DNA from: Rhodoferax sp.
GTDB lineage: Bacteria > Pseudomonadota > Gammaproteobacteria > Burkholderiales > Burkholderiaceae_C
DNA length: 64,000 nucleotides
NCBI RefSeq assembly: GCF_025354435.1
Contig: NZ_JANXMU010000025.1
Span: 1-64,000, forward strand
Direction: 5' to 3'
Part shown: positions 7,925 through 16,314 of the stretch, piece by piece
Numbering within the stretch: position 1 is the stretch's first letter
Layout: the number at the start of each line of letters is the position of its first letter
The notes under the pieces: model-generated
Seen by the model: only the letters and a program-made list of their open reading frames with translations
Database searches by the model: none
What the model was told of the DNA's origin: nothing
Position numbers and translations under genes: made by a program

Positions 7925-8731
7925 TCAATGGCTGGTGGCGGGCAGACCCCAGGCATACGACTCCATCGAGAGTACGCCGTGGGTCATTCCGCCGTCGATC
8001 ACGGTGGGGGCTTCCAGCGCGCTGCGTGCGCCCATGGCCACCAGCAGGGGCAGGTAGTGTTCTTCGCTGGGGTGGGCGCGCTCGGCGTGCGGGGCCAGGC
8101 GGCGGTAGTCCACCAGCTTGTCTACCGCGCTGCCGGTGACGGCCTGGCGGATCCAGTGGGTGAACTCCACGGCGTAGTCGGCGGCAGCGGTGTGGGCATG
8201 GCGGAACTCGTACAGGTTGTGCGTCATGCTGCCCGAGGCCAGTACCAGCACGCCTTGGGCCCGCAGCGGTGCCAGGGCCTGGCCCAGGCGCAGGGCTCCG
8301 GCGGTGTCCAGGTCGTGCGGCATCGACACTTGGAACACGGGGATGTTGGCCGCAGGCAGCAGATGGCGCAGGGGCACCCAGGCCCCGTGGTCCAGGCCGC
8401 GGCGTGCGTCCAGCGCCACCGGCCAGCCCGCGTCGGCCAGCACGCGCTGCACCTCGGCGGCGATGGCCGGGGCACCGGGCGCGGGGTAGCGCAGGCTGTA
8501 CAGGGCCTGTGGAAAGCCGCCAAAGTCGTACACCGTCTCGGGCGCGGCGCTGGCCATCACCTGTACGCCACGGGTTTGCCAGTGCGGCGACACCACCAGC
8601 ACGGCGGTGATGCCTTGCAGCGTCTGGCCCAGTGTGGCCAGCAAGGGGCCGAGTGTGCCGGGCTCAATGGCAAACGTGGGGGTACCGTGGGATACGAACA
8701 GGACCGGAGCGAGGGTGGGTGTGGATGTCAT
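7925..8731 (-). CDS. extradiol ring-cleavage dioxygenase, LigB/DODA (YgiD) family
   Basis: The 268-residue protein belongs to the class III extradiol dioxygenases (4,5-DOPA dioxygenase-like). The N-terminal VLFVSHGTPTFAIEPG carries a metal-ligand His. LVVSPHWQTRG and LDHGAWVPLRHL supply further conserved His residues, and GSMTHNL is also a family hallmark. It would open catechol-type rings using non-haem iron or zinc. The start chosen gives the family's usual beginning; an ORF 14 codons longer exists but has no better ribosome-binding site. It is first gene of a two-gene unit with the esterase, opposite a LysR regulator. Confidence 0.88.
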   Translation of the reverse strand: MTSTPTLAPVLFVSHGTPTFAIEPGTLGPLLATLGQTLQGITAVLVVSPHWQTRGVQVMASAAPETVYDFGGFPQALYSLRYPAPGAPAIAAEVQRVLADAGWPVALDARRGLDHGAWVPLRHLLPAANIPVFQVSMPHDLDTAGALRLGQALAPLRAQGVLVLASGSMTHNLYEFRHAHTAAADYAVEFTHWIRQAVTGSAVDKLVDYRRLAPHAERAHPSEEHYLPLLVAMGARSALEAPTVIDGGMTHGVLSMESYAWGLPATSH

Positions 8732-8806
8732 AGCCGCTACTGTATAAGCTGCATCCGCAGAGATAAACGGCATAAAATAAGATTCATTGTTTCACTGGCG
8801 AGCATA

Positions 8807-9700
8807 ATGAACCGTTTTCTGGAAATGCAGACCTTCAGCGCCGTCGTGGACGCGGGCAGCTTCGTCAAGGCCGCCGAGGCGCTGGGCCTGTCCAAAGCTG
8901 CTGCGTCGCGCTACGTGGGCGAGCTGGAGGCGCGGCTGGGTGTGCGCCTGCTGCAGCGCACCACGCGCCGCCTGTCGCTCACCGAAGAGGGCCAGGTGTT
9001 CTACGCCCGCAGCAAAGAGCTGTTGGCCGGGGTGGACGAGGCCGAGATGGAAGTCACCTCGCGCAGCGCCGCCGCCAGCGGCCTGTTGCGCATCAACGCA
9101 CCAGTGACCTTCGGCAACCTGCACCTGGCGCCGCTGTGGGGCGTGTTCCGCAGCCAGCAGCCGCAGGTGGCGCTGGACATCACCTTGTCTGACCGGGTGG
9201 TGGATTTGGTGGAGGAGGGCTATGACGTGGCCATCCGCATCGCCAGCCTGCCCAGCTCCACCCTGGTGAGCAAGCGCCTGGCCAGCACCCGCATCGTGCT
9301 GTGCGCATCGCCCGCCTACCTGGCCGCACACGGCACGCCCCGGCACCCGGCAGAGCTGGCCGACCACGCGGTCATCGCCTACAGCTACTGGTCCAGCAAG
9401 GACGAATGGCATTTCGACGGACCCGATGGACCGGTCAGCGCCAAGACCCGCCCCTGCATGCACACCAACAGCGGCGACACCTGCCGCGCCGCCGCGCTGG
9501 CGCACCAGGGCATCATCCTGCAGCCCACGTTTCTGGTCGGTGGCGATCTGGCCGCAGGCACGCTGGTCGAGCTGATGCCGCAGTACCGTTCGTTGACGAT
9601 GGGCATCTACGCGCTGTACCCCACGCGCAAACACGTCTCGCCCAAGGTGCGGGCGCTGGTGGACTTCTTGGCGGACGCGCTGCAAGCGGTGCCGTGGTAA
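8807..9700 (+). CDS. LysR-family transcriptional regulator
   Basis: The 297-residue LysR protein begins MNRFLEMQTFSAVVDAGSF, a typical start for the CrgA/DsdC-like group. Its helix-turn-helix continues through LSKAAASRYVGELEARLGV, followed by the usual effector-binding domain (SDRVVDLVEEGYDVAIRI). A much longer reading frame extends upstream across the divergent gene but is a shadow; this ATG fits the family exactly. It shares a 75-bp intergenic region with the divergent extradiol dioxygenase gene, its likely target. Confidence 0.92.
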   Translation: MNRFLEMQTFSAVVDAGSFVKAAEALGLSKAAASRYVGELEARLGVRLLQRTTRRLSLTEEGQVFYARSKELLAGVDEAEMEVTSRSAAASGLLRINAPVTFGNLHLAPLWGVFRSQQPQVALDITLSDRVVDLVEEGYDVAIRIASLPSSTLVSKRLASTRIVLCASPAYLAAHGTPRHPAELADHAVIAYSYWSSKDEWHFDGPDGPVSAKTRPCMHTNSGDTCRAAALAHQGIILQPTFLVGGDLAAGTLVELMPQYRSLTMGIYALYPTRKHVSPKVRALVDFLADALQAVPW

Positions 9701-9760
9701 GTGCCAAATCGGCCTCTAGCGTAAGTTCTATCTATGCCTATTGCTATCAAAATAGTATTT
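9701..9760 (+). repeat. intergenic repeat family 1 copy
   Basis: Directly after the LysR stop: GTGCCAAATCGGCCTCTAGC, a spacer, then TTGCTATCAAAATAGTATTT. The left end is almost identical to the copy at 7164, while the central hairpin is degenerate. Confidence 0.82.
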
Positions 9761-9785
9761 TTGCTCCCCGCCTAAACTAGCGCCC

Positions 9786-10805
9786 ATGTTTTCACTTTTC
9801 ACCGGAGCCAAGAGCTTCAGGCGCGACCGCTGGGTGGGTCACGCCGGCTTGAACCGGCTGGGCCTGCATCTGGCGCGCAAAAAACTGGCTGCGGGGCTGA
9901 CCACTTTGCGCCGGGGGCTGTTGGGCTGGGGGCTGCCCAGGGCGCAGCGCCAGTGGTTCGACCGCCAGGGTGTGCTGCTGCAAGAAGACTTTTTGCCAGC
10001 GCACGAGCTGGATGCCGTGCGCCGCGAGATCTGTGCCGCCGCCTGGCCGACGCTGGAAATGTCCCAGCCGCCCGCCCGTACCCTGCGCATCAATCTGGAA
10101 GCCCACAGCTGCCAGGCGCAGTTTCCGGCGCTGGGGCGGCTGATTGGCCACCGCGGGCTGTTGCGCTGGCTGCGCTATGCCGCGGGCTACCCGGGTACGC
10201 CCATCGTCGGCCTGCAAATCATCCGCAGCGACGGTGTGCAGGCCGGGCACGACCCGCAGACCGACTGGCACCGCGACACTTTTCACACCGCGGGTAAAGC
10301 CTGGTTCTTTTTGCATGCGGTGGCTCCTGACCAGGGGCCGTTTGCCTACATCGCGGGCTCGCACCGCCCCACCGCCGCCCACTGGGAGTGGGAATACCAG
10401 CAAAGCCTGCAGGCCCACACCGAGCCCAACGCCATGCACGCCCACGGGTCGTTTCGCATCGACGCCGAGGGCCTGGACGGCCTGGGCTACAGCGTGCCGC
10501 CGGTGCAGGGCATTGCCGCCAACACGCTGGTGGTGGCCGATATGGGGGGCTTCCACCGGCGCACCCCCAGCCAGCAGCCCACGGTGCGCATCGAGGTGTA
10601 TTTCAGCCTGCGGCGCAACCCGTTTTTTGCGGGCCTGTTCCCCAGCGTGCTGGGCTGGCCGGTGGTGCGGCGGCGCTGGGCCGGCTGGGCTTACCGGTAT
10701 TTTGAAAAAATGCGGGCGCAGGGGCGGCCGAACTGGATACCGCTGGGGCTGCGGCCCTTGCAGGACGACGAGCGCAATCTGCTCGCAGATACTCCAAAAT
10801 TTTAA
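9786..10805 (+). CDS. phytanoyl-CoA dioxygenase (PhyH)-family protein
   Basis: This 339-residue non-haem Fe(II)/2-oxoglutarate oxygenase has the metal-binding HxD in TDWHRDTFHTAG, a distal His in MGGFHRRTP, and a 2-oxoglutarate-binding Arg in TVRIEVYFSLRR. FFLHAVAPDQGPFAYIAGSH is the conserved double-stranded beta-helix region seen in PhyH proteins. The N-terminal 45 residues are basic and may be an added helix. It stands alone between two repeat copies; substrate unknown. Confidence 0.85.
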   Translation: MFSLFTGAKSFRRDRWVGHAGLNRLGLHLARKKLAAGLTTLRRGLLGWGLPRAQRQWFDRQGVLLQEDFLPAHELDAVRREICAAAWPTLEMSQPPARTLRINLEAHSCQAQFPALGRLIGHRGLLRWLRYAAGYPGTPIVGLQIIRSDGVQAGHDPQTDWHRDTFHTAGKAWFFLHAVAPDQGPFAYIAGSHRPTAAHWEWEYQQSLQAHTEPNAMHAHGSFRIDAEGLDGLGYSVPPVQGIAANTLVVADMGGFHRRTPSQQPTVRIEVYFSLRRNPFFAGLFPSVLGWPVVRRRWAGWAYRYFEKMRAQGRPNWIPLGLRPLQDDERNLLADTPKF

Positions 10806-10808
10806 TAA

Positions 10809-10860
10809 AAAGTGGCCTTAGCGTAGACGGAGTCTACGCAAGTAGCTATCAAATCAGGAC
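10809..10860 (+). repeat. intergenic repeat family 1 copy with hairpin
   Basis: AAAGTGGCCTTA then GCGTAGAC-GGA-GTCTACGC (8-bp arms) and AGTAGCTATCAAATCAGGAC. It fills the gap between the convergent PhyH and HDOD genes and reaches the HDOD stop codon. Confidence 0.85.
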
Positions 10861-11711
10861 TACAGATCGGCCACGATCTTGTGCAGATACGCCAGTGCGA
10901 TGCGCGGCGTGGCGTTGAGCAGACCGGCGATGGCTTCCACATCGTCGGCCAGGGCCGGGTTGTCCCAGCCGTGCAGGGTGTGGCGGGCTACGCGCACGGC
11001 CAGCACCACGTTGAGCACATTGGCCTGCTCGGCGTGGCGGGTGTCGCTGATGCGCACCAGCATGGCGGGCAGCCGCCACTGGCGCATCAGTTGCTGGGCC
11101 AGGTCGTCCAGCTCGATGTGCAGCACGGTCTGCTGGATGGCGGCGCTGCGCAGGGTTGGGTCGGCCTGCTGCGCGGCCTGTATCTGCAGGGCCAGCGTGG
11201 GCGCGTGGCACCACAGCAGCAGCTCGGCAAAGTCGTGCAAAAACGCGGCGTGCAGGATCACGTCCACATCCATGTCGGCCCGGTGCACCGCAAAGCCCAG
11301 CGCAAACAGGCGCGCGCGCTCGGCCCGCAGCAGCAGTTCCTGCACGGCGGCCAGCGCCTGCGGCTGGTCGGCCAGGCGGTCTTCCACCGTGGGCTGTGGG
11401 CCAAAGTGGCGGAAAAACGGGGCAATCCCCAGCATCACCAGGGCCCCGGTGATGGTTTCGGTTTTGCTGGAATCCATCACGTGCGCATCGGGGCGGCGCA
11501 GGCTGGCCACATGGGCCATTACCTTGATGGTCATCAGCGGATCGGTCTGGATGATTTTGGCCAGCATGGCCGCGTCCACGTCGTCTTCCTGGGGGCGCAG
11601 GGCCTCCAGGGCGCGGGCGGTTTCGGCCATCACCGGGATCTCGGCGCTGGTGCAGTAGCGCGTCCAGGCGGCCAGGTCGGGCAGGGCTTCGGTGAGTTGG
11701 GGGGCAGACAT
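10860..11711 (-). CDS. HDOD-domain protein
   Basis: The 283-residue protein is a single HDOD domain, a signalling relative of HD phosphohydrolases without full catalytic residues. Recognisable segments are EIPVMAETARAL, LAKIIQTDPLMTIKVMAH (the repeated-helix start of HDOD) and ILHAAFLHDFAELLLW, which holds an HD pair. HDOD proteins often work beside two-component and c-di-GMP systems. A longer frame adds 24 residues upstream, but the ATG at MSAPQLTEALP gives a more usual N-terminus. Monocistronic. Confidence 0.85.
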   Translation of the reverse strand: MSAPQLTEALPDLAAWTRYCTSAEIPVMAETARALEALRPQEDDVDAAMLAKIIQTDPLMTIKVMAHVASLRRPDAHVMDSSKTETITGALVMLGIAPFFRHFGPQPTVEDRLADQPQALAAVQELLLRAERARLFALGFAVHRADMDVDVILHAAFLHDFAELLLWCHAPTLALQIQAAQQADPTLRSAAIQQTVLHIELDDLAQQLMRQWRLPAMLVRISDTRHAEQANVLNVVLAVRVARHTLHGWDNPALADDVEAIAGLLNATPRIALAYLHKIVADL

Positions 11712-11774
11712 GTAAGCCAATGTACTGCACGCGCGGAAAACTACCAATGTGGCAGCTTGAATAACCGGCTGGTG

Positions 11775-11814
11775 CGTATTCAAGCTGCGCGGGGTGCTAT
11801 CAAATCAGGAATTT
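11775..11814 (+). repeat. partial intergenic repeat family 1 copy
   Basis: Only the right half is recognisable: GGGGTGCTATCAAATCAGGA followed by ATTTCC. It lies upstream of the HDOD gene and after the PEP-CTERM reading frame. Confidence 0.6.
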
Positions 11815-11850
11815 CCCCGCTGCAGAGGGGCCCACCAAGGCCCACGGCGA

Positions 11851-12501
11851 TCAGGCTGCTTTGCGCCGACGGCTTGCTGCCAGGCCAACCAGGCCGAGGC
11901 CCAGCAGAGCCAGCGAGCCGGGTTCGGGTACGGTGTTGGCAGCAGTGCCTTCCAGGCGGAAGGCCATGTCGCCAACATCTGTTGCAAAGTGGCCGCCCGT
12001 GTCACCTGTATTGAATAGCCACACTTGGCTGTCTCCCCCTGCCACGCCAGTCAGCCCAGTTTGTCCTATCGAACTGCTTTCACTCGCCATCCCGATCCAG
12101 TAGGTGGTTGCCGCGGCCATGGTGAAACTGGCGAAATCCGCATGCATGCGGTGTTATTTGGAGTAGGCACCTACCGAGTCCACTGCCGTGATGGTGGTCA
12201 AAAATTGTGCGGCCAGGGCACCGGGTGAACCCGCTGCATTCGCCCAGATCGACACCACGACCGCTTTTCCTAATGCGTTGTAGGTCGAAGCGCTAAAGAT
12301 GTCGATGCCGTTGATCGCCTGGGCACTGCCGAATTGGACCGATTCGGCAAAGTACTGACCTGGACGGTAGTTGGAAAAGGTGTCGTTGGTCACGGTACCC
12401 CCAGTAGTCACCGGGTTCCAATCTAAAACCACGCTGGCGGAGGCCACGGTAGAAAAAGCCAGGGTGGCCACGGCGGCGAGGGTCAGAGCGAGTTTGCGCA
12501 T
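11851..12501 (-). pseudogene. PEP-CTERM exosortase-sorted protein gene interrupted by an in-frame TAA
   Basis: Two open segments lie in the same frame with one stop (TAA, complement of 12154-12156) between them. The first has a signal peptide, MRKLALTLAAVATLAFSTV, ending near ASA, and a beta-rich extracellular region. The second continues without a gap and ends with the PEP-CTERM sorting tripartite signal: VPEPGSLALLGLGLVGLAA and then basic SRRRKAA. Exosortase/EpsH systems use this signal to move proteins to the cell surface. Read through, the protein would be 216 residues, normal for the family. A single base change, for example CAA to TAA, would explain the stop; readthrough or sequencing error are alternatives. 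Confidence 0.8.
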
Positions 12502-12529
12502 TTTTTTAGGGGTTCAGTTAGAAGCGACG

Positions 12530-12544
12530 GCATTCAAGTTGCCG
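12530..12544 (-). promoter_or_regulatory. weak sigma-54-like -24/-12 element upstream of the PEP-CTERM gene
   Basis: On the minus strand GGCAACTTGAATGC shows GG and GC separated by 10 bases, the spacing of sigma-54 promoters, ending 29 bp before the start codon. PEP-CTERM genes in several Proteobacteria are driven by sigma-54 with the PrsK/PrsR pair. The match beyond the GG/GC pairs is poor, so this is a suggestion only. Confidence 0.25.
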
Positions 12545-12746
12545 GCCTACTTTGGGTCGCGTTGGGCTAGGTCCCACAGTGGCGAACCACGGATCCAAGG
12601 TTGGAATCCGATTAATGTTACATATGGCAACAAATAAGCCATAGAAAAAACATATTTGTAAAGATGAATGGAATCAAGGGCTTAACTCGATATGTAGACA
12701 TTTTCCTAAATTGTGTTTATCTTATGTGTAAGATATCCCGACAGTT

Positions 12747-14156
12747 TTACCCCGCGTGGCGGCCCAGCCGCACGATCTGCCCGGACCGGGCCTTGGCCAG
12801 GGCTTTGCTGAGAATCTTGTACGTGTCGAAGTCAAACGCGGTGTGGCCGGACTCCAGCAGCTCGGCCACTTCTTCGTCGCTTTTGGCCGTGCCCAGGTAG
12901 CGCCAGTCGTGCAGCACATGCAGGTCGCGGCCTTCGCGCAGGCCGATGGGGCCGGCATGGGGCCAGCGCTGTACTTTGTGGCGGGTCAGGGCGGTGAGCA
13001 GGGCCAGGTTGTGCTGGGCCAGGGGCTGGGTGCCCACGCAGGCCCCCGCGCATTGGCGGATCTGGTGGGCAAAGCAGGGTCGGCCGGGGGCCAACTTTTC
13101 CAAGCCCAGCACGCCGCGGCACAGGCCCTGGGTGCTGGCCAGGGTTTCCAGCAGTTGCAGGGCTTCGCGCCGCGAGCGGAACGGGCCAAACAAATTGTCT
13201 TGCACGCCCAGCGCGATGTCGGGGCCGTTGACCAGGCGCGGCACCAGCGGGGTTAGCAAGGCACTGGTGTCGTCCAGCTGCCAGGCGTGCAGGTCGCGCT
13301 GGCGGCGCAGTTGCACGTTCATGCTAGGTTGCTTGTCTTTGACCCACTGGGCTTCGAGCAGCAGCGCGCCGACTTCGCCCTCGGTTTCTACCCAGTCGAT
13401 GTCGGCCACCTGCTGGCTCAGACGCATTTCTTTGGGCTTGCTGAGGGCCGCGCTGAAGTGGGCCAGCACGCGGCTGCGCAGGTTTTTGCTTTTGCCGATG
13501 TACAGAGGGCGGCGCTGTGCGTCGTAAAACACGTACACGCCGGGGGTTTCGGGCAGGCGGTCGATGTGCTCGGCATCCAGTTGCGGCGGCACGGCGGGGC
13601 GGGCCGACAGGGCGTTGACCGCCTCGTGCAGGGTGGCGGTATCGAACCGGGTGTGCAGCACTTGCCAGAACTGGGCTAGCGCGTCGGCATCGGCCAGGGC
13701 GCGGTGGCGGGCGGGCATTTGCAGGTCGTGCGTGGCTATCAAAGTGTCGAGGTTGTGCCGCGCCTGGGTGGGAAACAGGCGGCGCGAGAGCTGCACGGTG
13801 CACAGTACGGGGGCTTGCCAGGCGATGCCGCAGGCTTTGAATTCGGCGCGCAGAAAGCCGTAGTCAAAGCGGGCGTTGTGGGCCACAAACAGCTTGCCGC
13901 GTAGGCGGTCCAGGATCTCGGCGGCCACGGCCTCGAACGGCGGCTGGTCGGCCACCATCGCATCGTCGATGCCGGTGAGCTTCTGGATGAAGGCGGGGAT
14001 GCGCGTGCCGGGGTGGATCAGCTGGCTCCAGCGGCGCACGTGGGGGCCGTCCACCTCGACGATGCCGACCTCGGTGATGCGGTCGCGCCCGGCGCTGCCG
14101 CCGGTGGTTTCAATGTCTACAAAGGCCAGGGGCGGAAATTCGGAATGCATAGCCAT
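12747..14156 (-). CDS. DnaQ-like 3'-5' exonuclease fused to a UvrC-type GIY-YIG domain
   Basis: The 469-residue protein joins two nuclease modules. The N-terminal DEDDh exonuclease (about residues 5-175) has AFVDIETTGG (Exo I), AHNARFDYGF (Exo II) and HRALADADALA (Exo III with catalytic His). The second domain (about 200-290) is a GIY-YIG nuclease: TPGVYVFYDAQRRPLYIGKS followed by LRSRVLAHF. A C-terminal part with CAGACVG resembles the post-GIY region of UvrC/Cho proteins. The likely role is DNA repair or processing of 3' ends. Two further in-frame starts exist (one 9 codons upstream, one 2 codons downstream); the one used has AGG a few bases before it. Standalone gene. Confidence 0.87.
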   Translation of the reverse strand: MAMHSEFPPLAFVDIETTGGSAGRDRITEVGIVEVDGPHVRRWSQLIHPGTRIPAFIQKLTGIDDAMVADQPPFEAVAAEILDRLRGKLFVAHNARFDYGFLRAEFKACGIAWQAPVLCTVQLSRRLFPTQARHNLDTLIATHDLQMPARHRALADADALAQFWQVLHTRFDTATLHEAVNALSARPAVPPQLDAEHIDRLPETPGVYVFYDAQRRPLYIGKSKNLRSRVLAHFSAALSKPKEMRLSQQVADIDWVETEGEVGALLLEAQWVKDKQPSMNVQLRRQRDLHAWQLDDTSALLTPLVPRLVNGPDIALGVQDNLFGPFRSRREALQLLETLASTQGLCRGVLGLEKLAPGRPCFAHQIRQCAGACVGTQPLAQHNLALLTALTRHKVQRWPHAGPIGLREGRDLHVLHDWRYLGTAKSDEEVAELLESGHTAFDFDTYKILSKALAKARSGQIVRLGRHAG

Positions 14157-14203
14157 TAAGCCTAGCAGTTCGCATGTGCCCATGGTAGGTCGAGGCTATT
14201 TGT

Positions 14204-14260
14204 GCTATTTATTTAATAGCTATATGTGTATGTGATACATGTGCTGTAGGCATATTTTTT
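14204..14260 (-). repeat. degenerate intergenic repeat family 1 copy, reverse orientation
   Basis: GCTATTTATTTAATAGCTAT, a variable centre, then TGTAGGCATATTTTTT. It matches the reverse-oriented copies at 55241 and 56192 better than the forward consensus. It fills the gap between the AlkB gene and the exonuclease gene. Confidence 0.55.
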
Positions 14261-14291
14261 ATGTAATTTTGTTGCGCTGCGGGTGCCGGGT

Positions 14292-14945
14292 CTAGAGGGC
14301 CTGGCGAAACGTCAGATTGATGCGTTGGCTGCCCGTCAGCGCGTGGTGCCCGGCCGCCAGCGGGGCAATGCCGTGGAAGGCCAGCCGCGAACGGCCACCC
14401 CAGACCACCACGTCGCCATGTGCCAGTTGCACCCGGCGCACTGGCGCGCTGCGCTGCAATCCGCCAAACAGAAAGATGGCCGACAAACCCAGCGACACCG
14501 AGACGATGGGCGCGTCCAATGGGCGTTCATCACGGTCTTGGTGCAGCGACAGGCGGGTACCAGGCTGGTAGCGGTTGATAAGGCAGGCATCGGGAGCAAA
14601 GTGGGCAAAGCCGACGGCCTGGGCGGCGTTGCGGGCCAATGCAGCGAACGCGAGCGGTAGTGCAGGCCAGGGCTTGCCGGTGGTCGGATCGCAGCTTTCG
14701 TAGCGGTAGCCGCGCGCGTCGCTGGTCCAGCCGAGTGGGCCGCAATTGGTCATGGCTACCGCCATTTGCAGCCCACCGGGCGTGCGCATATGCCGCCAGG
14801 GCGCTTGCTGCAGCACACGGTCCACTTCGATCAACAGAGTCACCGCCTCCTCAAACGCAAAGCCGCGCAACAACCAAGCGCCATCGGCCAGCGCCTCGCG
14901 GAACACGGGATCGCCAGGCTGGCGTGGGAACAGGTCTTCTGTCAT
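14292..14945 (-). CDS. alkB: AlkB-type DNA/RNA dealkylating dioxygenase
   Basis: This 217-residue Fe(II)/2-oxoglutarate dioxygenase directly reverses 1-methyladenine and 3-methylcytosine damage. HxD is in LSLHQDRDE, the distal His in LAFHGIAPL, and the 2-oxoglutarate Arg residues in SQRINLTFRQ. PDACLINRYQPGTRL is the AlkB nucleotide-recognition region. The N-terminus MTEDLFPRQ aligns with the short N-terminus of E. coli AlkB, so the ATG 21 codons inside the longest frame is used. The length matches E. coli AlkB (216). It lies downstream of a VOC-family gene on the same strand, 84 bp apart. No ada gene is nearby. Confidence 0.93.
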   Translation of the reverse strand: MTEDLFPRQPGDPVFREALADGAWLLRGFAFEEAVTLLIEVDRVLQQAPWRHMRTPGGLQMAVAMTNCGPLGWTSDARGYRYESCDPTTGKPWPALPLAFAALARNAAQAVGFAHFAPDACLINRYQPGTRLSLHQDRDERPLDAPIVSVSLGLSAIFLFGGLQRSAPVRRVQLAHGDVVVWGGRSRLAFHGIAPLAAGHHALTGSQRINLTFRQAL

Positions 14946-15029
14946 CTCAAGGGCTCCACTGTGCAGCGCGGGTGGCGGCGGCAGATGGGGGAGTACAGGT
15001 GGTGCCAAGGCATCCGCCGACTTTAAAGC

Positions 15030-15416
15030 TCAGGCCAGGTCCTCGTGCAGGCACAGGATATTGCCCTCGGTGTCCTCAAACCACGCGGCCTTCTCTGAAC
15101 CCAGCACGCAGACATGGTTGACCGTTTTCAGGTCGGGGTAGTCGTAGTCGGCAAAGCGGACCCCGCGTGACTTCAGCCGATGGATGGCGGCGGCCAGATC
15201 GTCCACCCGAAAGCTCAGGGCGGTGTGCTCGGCCTTGGTTCCCTCGGGCTTGGGAAACAGGGCGATCTCGGTGCCACCACAGCGGAAGATAAAACGGCCA
15301 TCCGGCTTGCCACCCACGGGTTGCAGGTCGAGTAACTGATCGTAAAACTGGCGCGCCCGTGCCAGGTCTTTGACGGGCAGGATGCAGGTGACTTCGGTGC
15401 TGGGAAAGTCGTCCAT
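15030..15416 (-). CDS. VOC-superfamily (glyoxalase/bleomycin-resistance-like) protein
   Basis: This 128-residue protein has the paired beta-alpha-beta-beta-beta units of the vicinal oxygen chelate fold: TCILPVKDLARARQFYDQLL opens the first and HTALSFRVDDLAAAIHRL the second. The C-terminal WFEDTEGNILCLHEDLA is typical, with Glu as a possible metal ligand. A strong AAGGAGG lies 6 bp before the ATG. It is divergent from the LuxR-type regulator, with a palindrome between them. Substrate unknown. Confidence 0.85.
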   Translation of the reverse strand: MDDFPSTEVTCILPVKDLARARQFYDQLLDLQPVGGKPDGRFIFRCGGTEIALFPKPEGTKAEHTALSFRVDDLAAAIHRLKSRGVRFADYDYPDLKTVNHVCVLGSEKAAWFEDTEGNILCLHEDLA

Positions 15417-15483
15417 GGCGAAACCTCCTTGTGGCGTTGCAGGGGACATCCTAGGATCTTAGGTAACCCAGCGCGAGATGCCA

Positions 15484-15499
15484 TACGCAGCCCTGCGTA
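15484..15499. promoter_or_regulatory. palindrome TACGCAG-N2-CTGCGTA, candidate LuxR-type operator
   Basis: Perfect 7-bp arms around CC, located 28 bp before the LuxR-type gene and 67 bp before the divergent VOC gene. The same arms recur at 16315. The repetition on both sides of the regulator gene is the evidence for an operator. Confidence 0.6.
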
Positions 15500-15527
15500 C
15501 AGGCGCGGGCGGGTTGGCGGAGGGTCC

Positions 15528-16295
15528 ATGAGCACCATGCGTGAACGAGATTGGCGGGCCTGCTTCGAGCTGCTGCAGACGGTGCTCGAAGCTGGAGACA
15601 GTGTGGATGCGCTGGCCCGCGCCGCCGTTAACGCGCTGCCCATGCTGGTGGTGGCGGAGATCAGCAACCTGTGGATGTGCGACCTGCGCAACGGCCAGCG
15701 CCAGAGCTTGGCCATGCCCGAGGCGGGAATCGGGGCCGAAAACCGGGTCTGTTTCAACTCTTACTTTCGGACGCATTCGCTGCTGCAGTTCCATGCCGAC
15801 CCGCACGGGCCCGGTGCGTACCGCCTTAGCGACGGATTGCTGTTTTCGCGCTTTTGCCACAGCGAGTTGTACAACGGCTACTTTCGCCGCGGCGGCACCG
15901 ACTATGCGGTGTCGCTGCCGGTGTACGTGGACGACGCTACGTTGGTCAGTTTTGTGCTGAACCGGCGTGACCGCGACTTCAGCGAACGCGAGCGCAACAT
16001 GCTCGATCTGGTGGGTGGCCCGCTGTCGCGCATGTACCGGCAGGCGCGGGCGCTGGAGCAGTTGCGCGCCAGTCTGGTGACCCTGGCCCCCGATGTCCAG
16101 GGCCTGCACGCCCGGGGCGTGACACCGCGCGAGACCGAGGTGCTGCGTTGGTTGGCCGCTGGCAAGACCGACCGCGAAATCGCGGCCATCCTGGGCTGCA
16201 GCTACCGCACGGTGCAAAAGCATTTGCAGCGCCTGTATATCAAGCTCGGTGTTGAGACCCGTACCGCGGCGGTACTGCGGGCCCTGGGCGGCTAG
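15528..16295 (+). CDS. GAF-LuxR family transcriptional regulator
   Basis: This 255-residue regulator has an N-terminal GAF-like sensor (about residues 10-170) and a C-terminal LuxR helix-turn-helix (about 192-250): GVTPRETEVLRWLAAGKTDR followed by TVQKHLQRLYIKLGVETR. It has no receiver domain, so it probably responds to a small ligand or redox cue rather than phosphorylation. A GGAGG precedes the ATG; the longest frame starts 33 codons earlier without such a signal. Identical palindromes flank the gene, upstream of itself and upstream of the FAD-linked oxidase, suggesting autoregulation and control of that gene. Confidence 0.87.
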   Translation: MSTMRERDWRACFELLQTVLEAGDSVDALARAAVNALPMLVVAEISNLWMCDLRNGQRQSLAMPEAGIGAENRVCFNSYFRTHSLLQFHADPHGPGAYRLSDGLLFSRFCHSELYNGYFRRGGTDYAVSLPVYVDDATLVSFVLNRRDRDFSERERNMLDLVGGPLSRMYRQARALEQLRASLVTLAPDVQGLHARGVTPRETEVLRWLAAGKTDREIAAILGCSYRTVQKHLQRLYIKLGVETRTAAVLRALGG

Positions 16296-16314
16296 GCGGC
16301 CGCCGCGGGCACCG

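Noticed and set aside
4887-8750. TACTGTATAAG at 4887 and 8738, resembling half of a LexA (SOS) box
   Set aside because: Neither site continues to the required CTGT-N8-ACAG pattern, and the downstream genes are not SOS functions.
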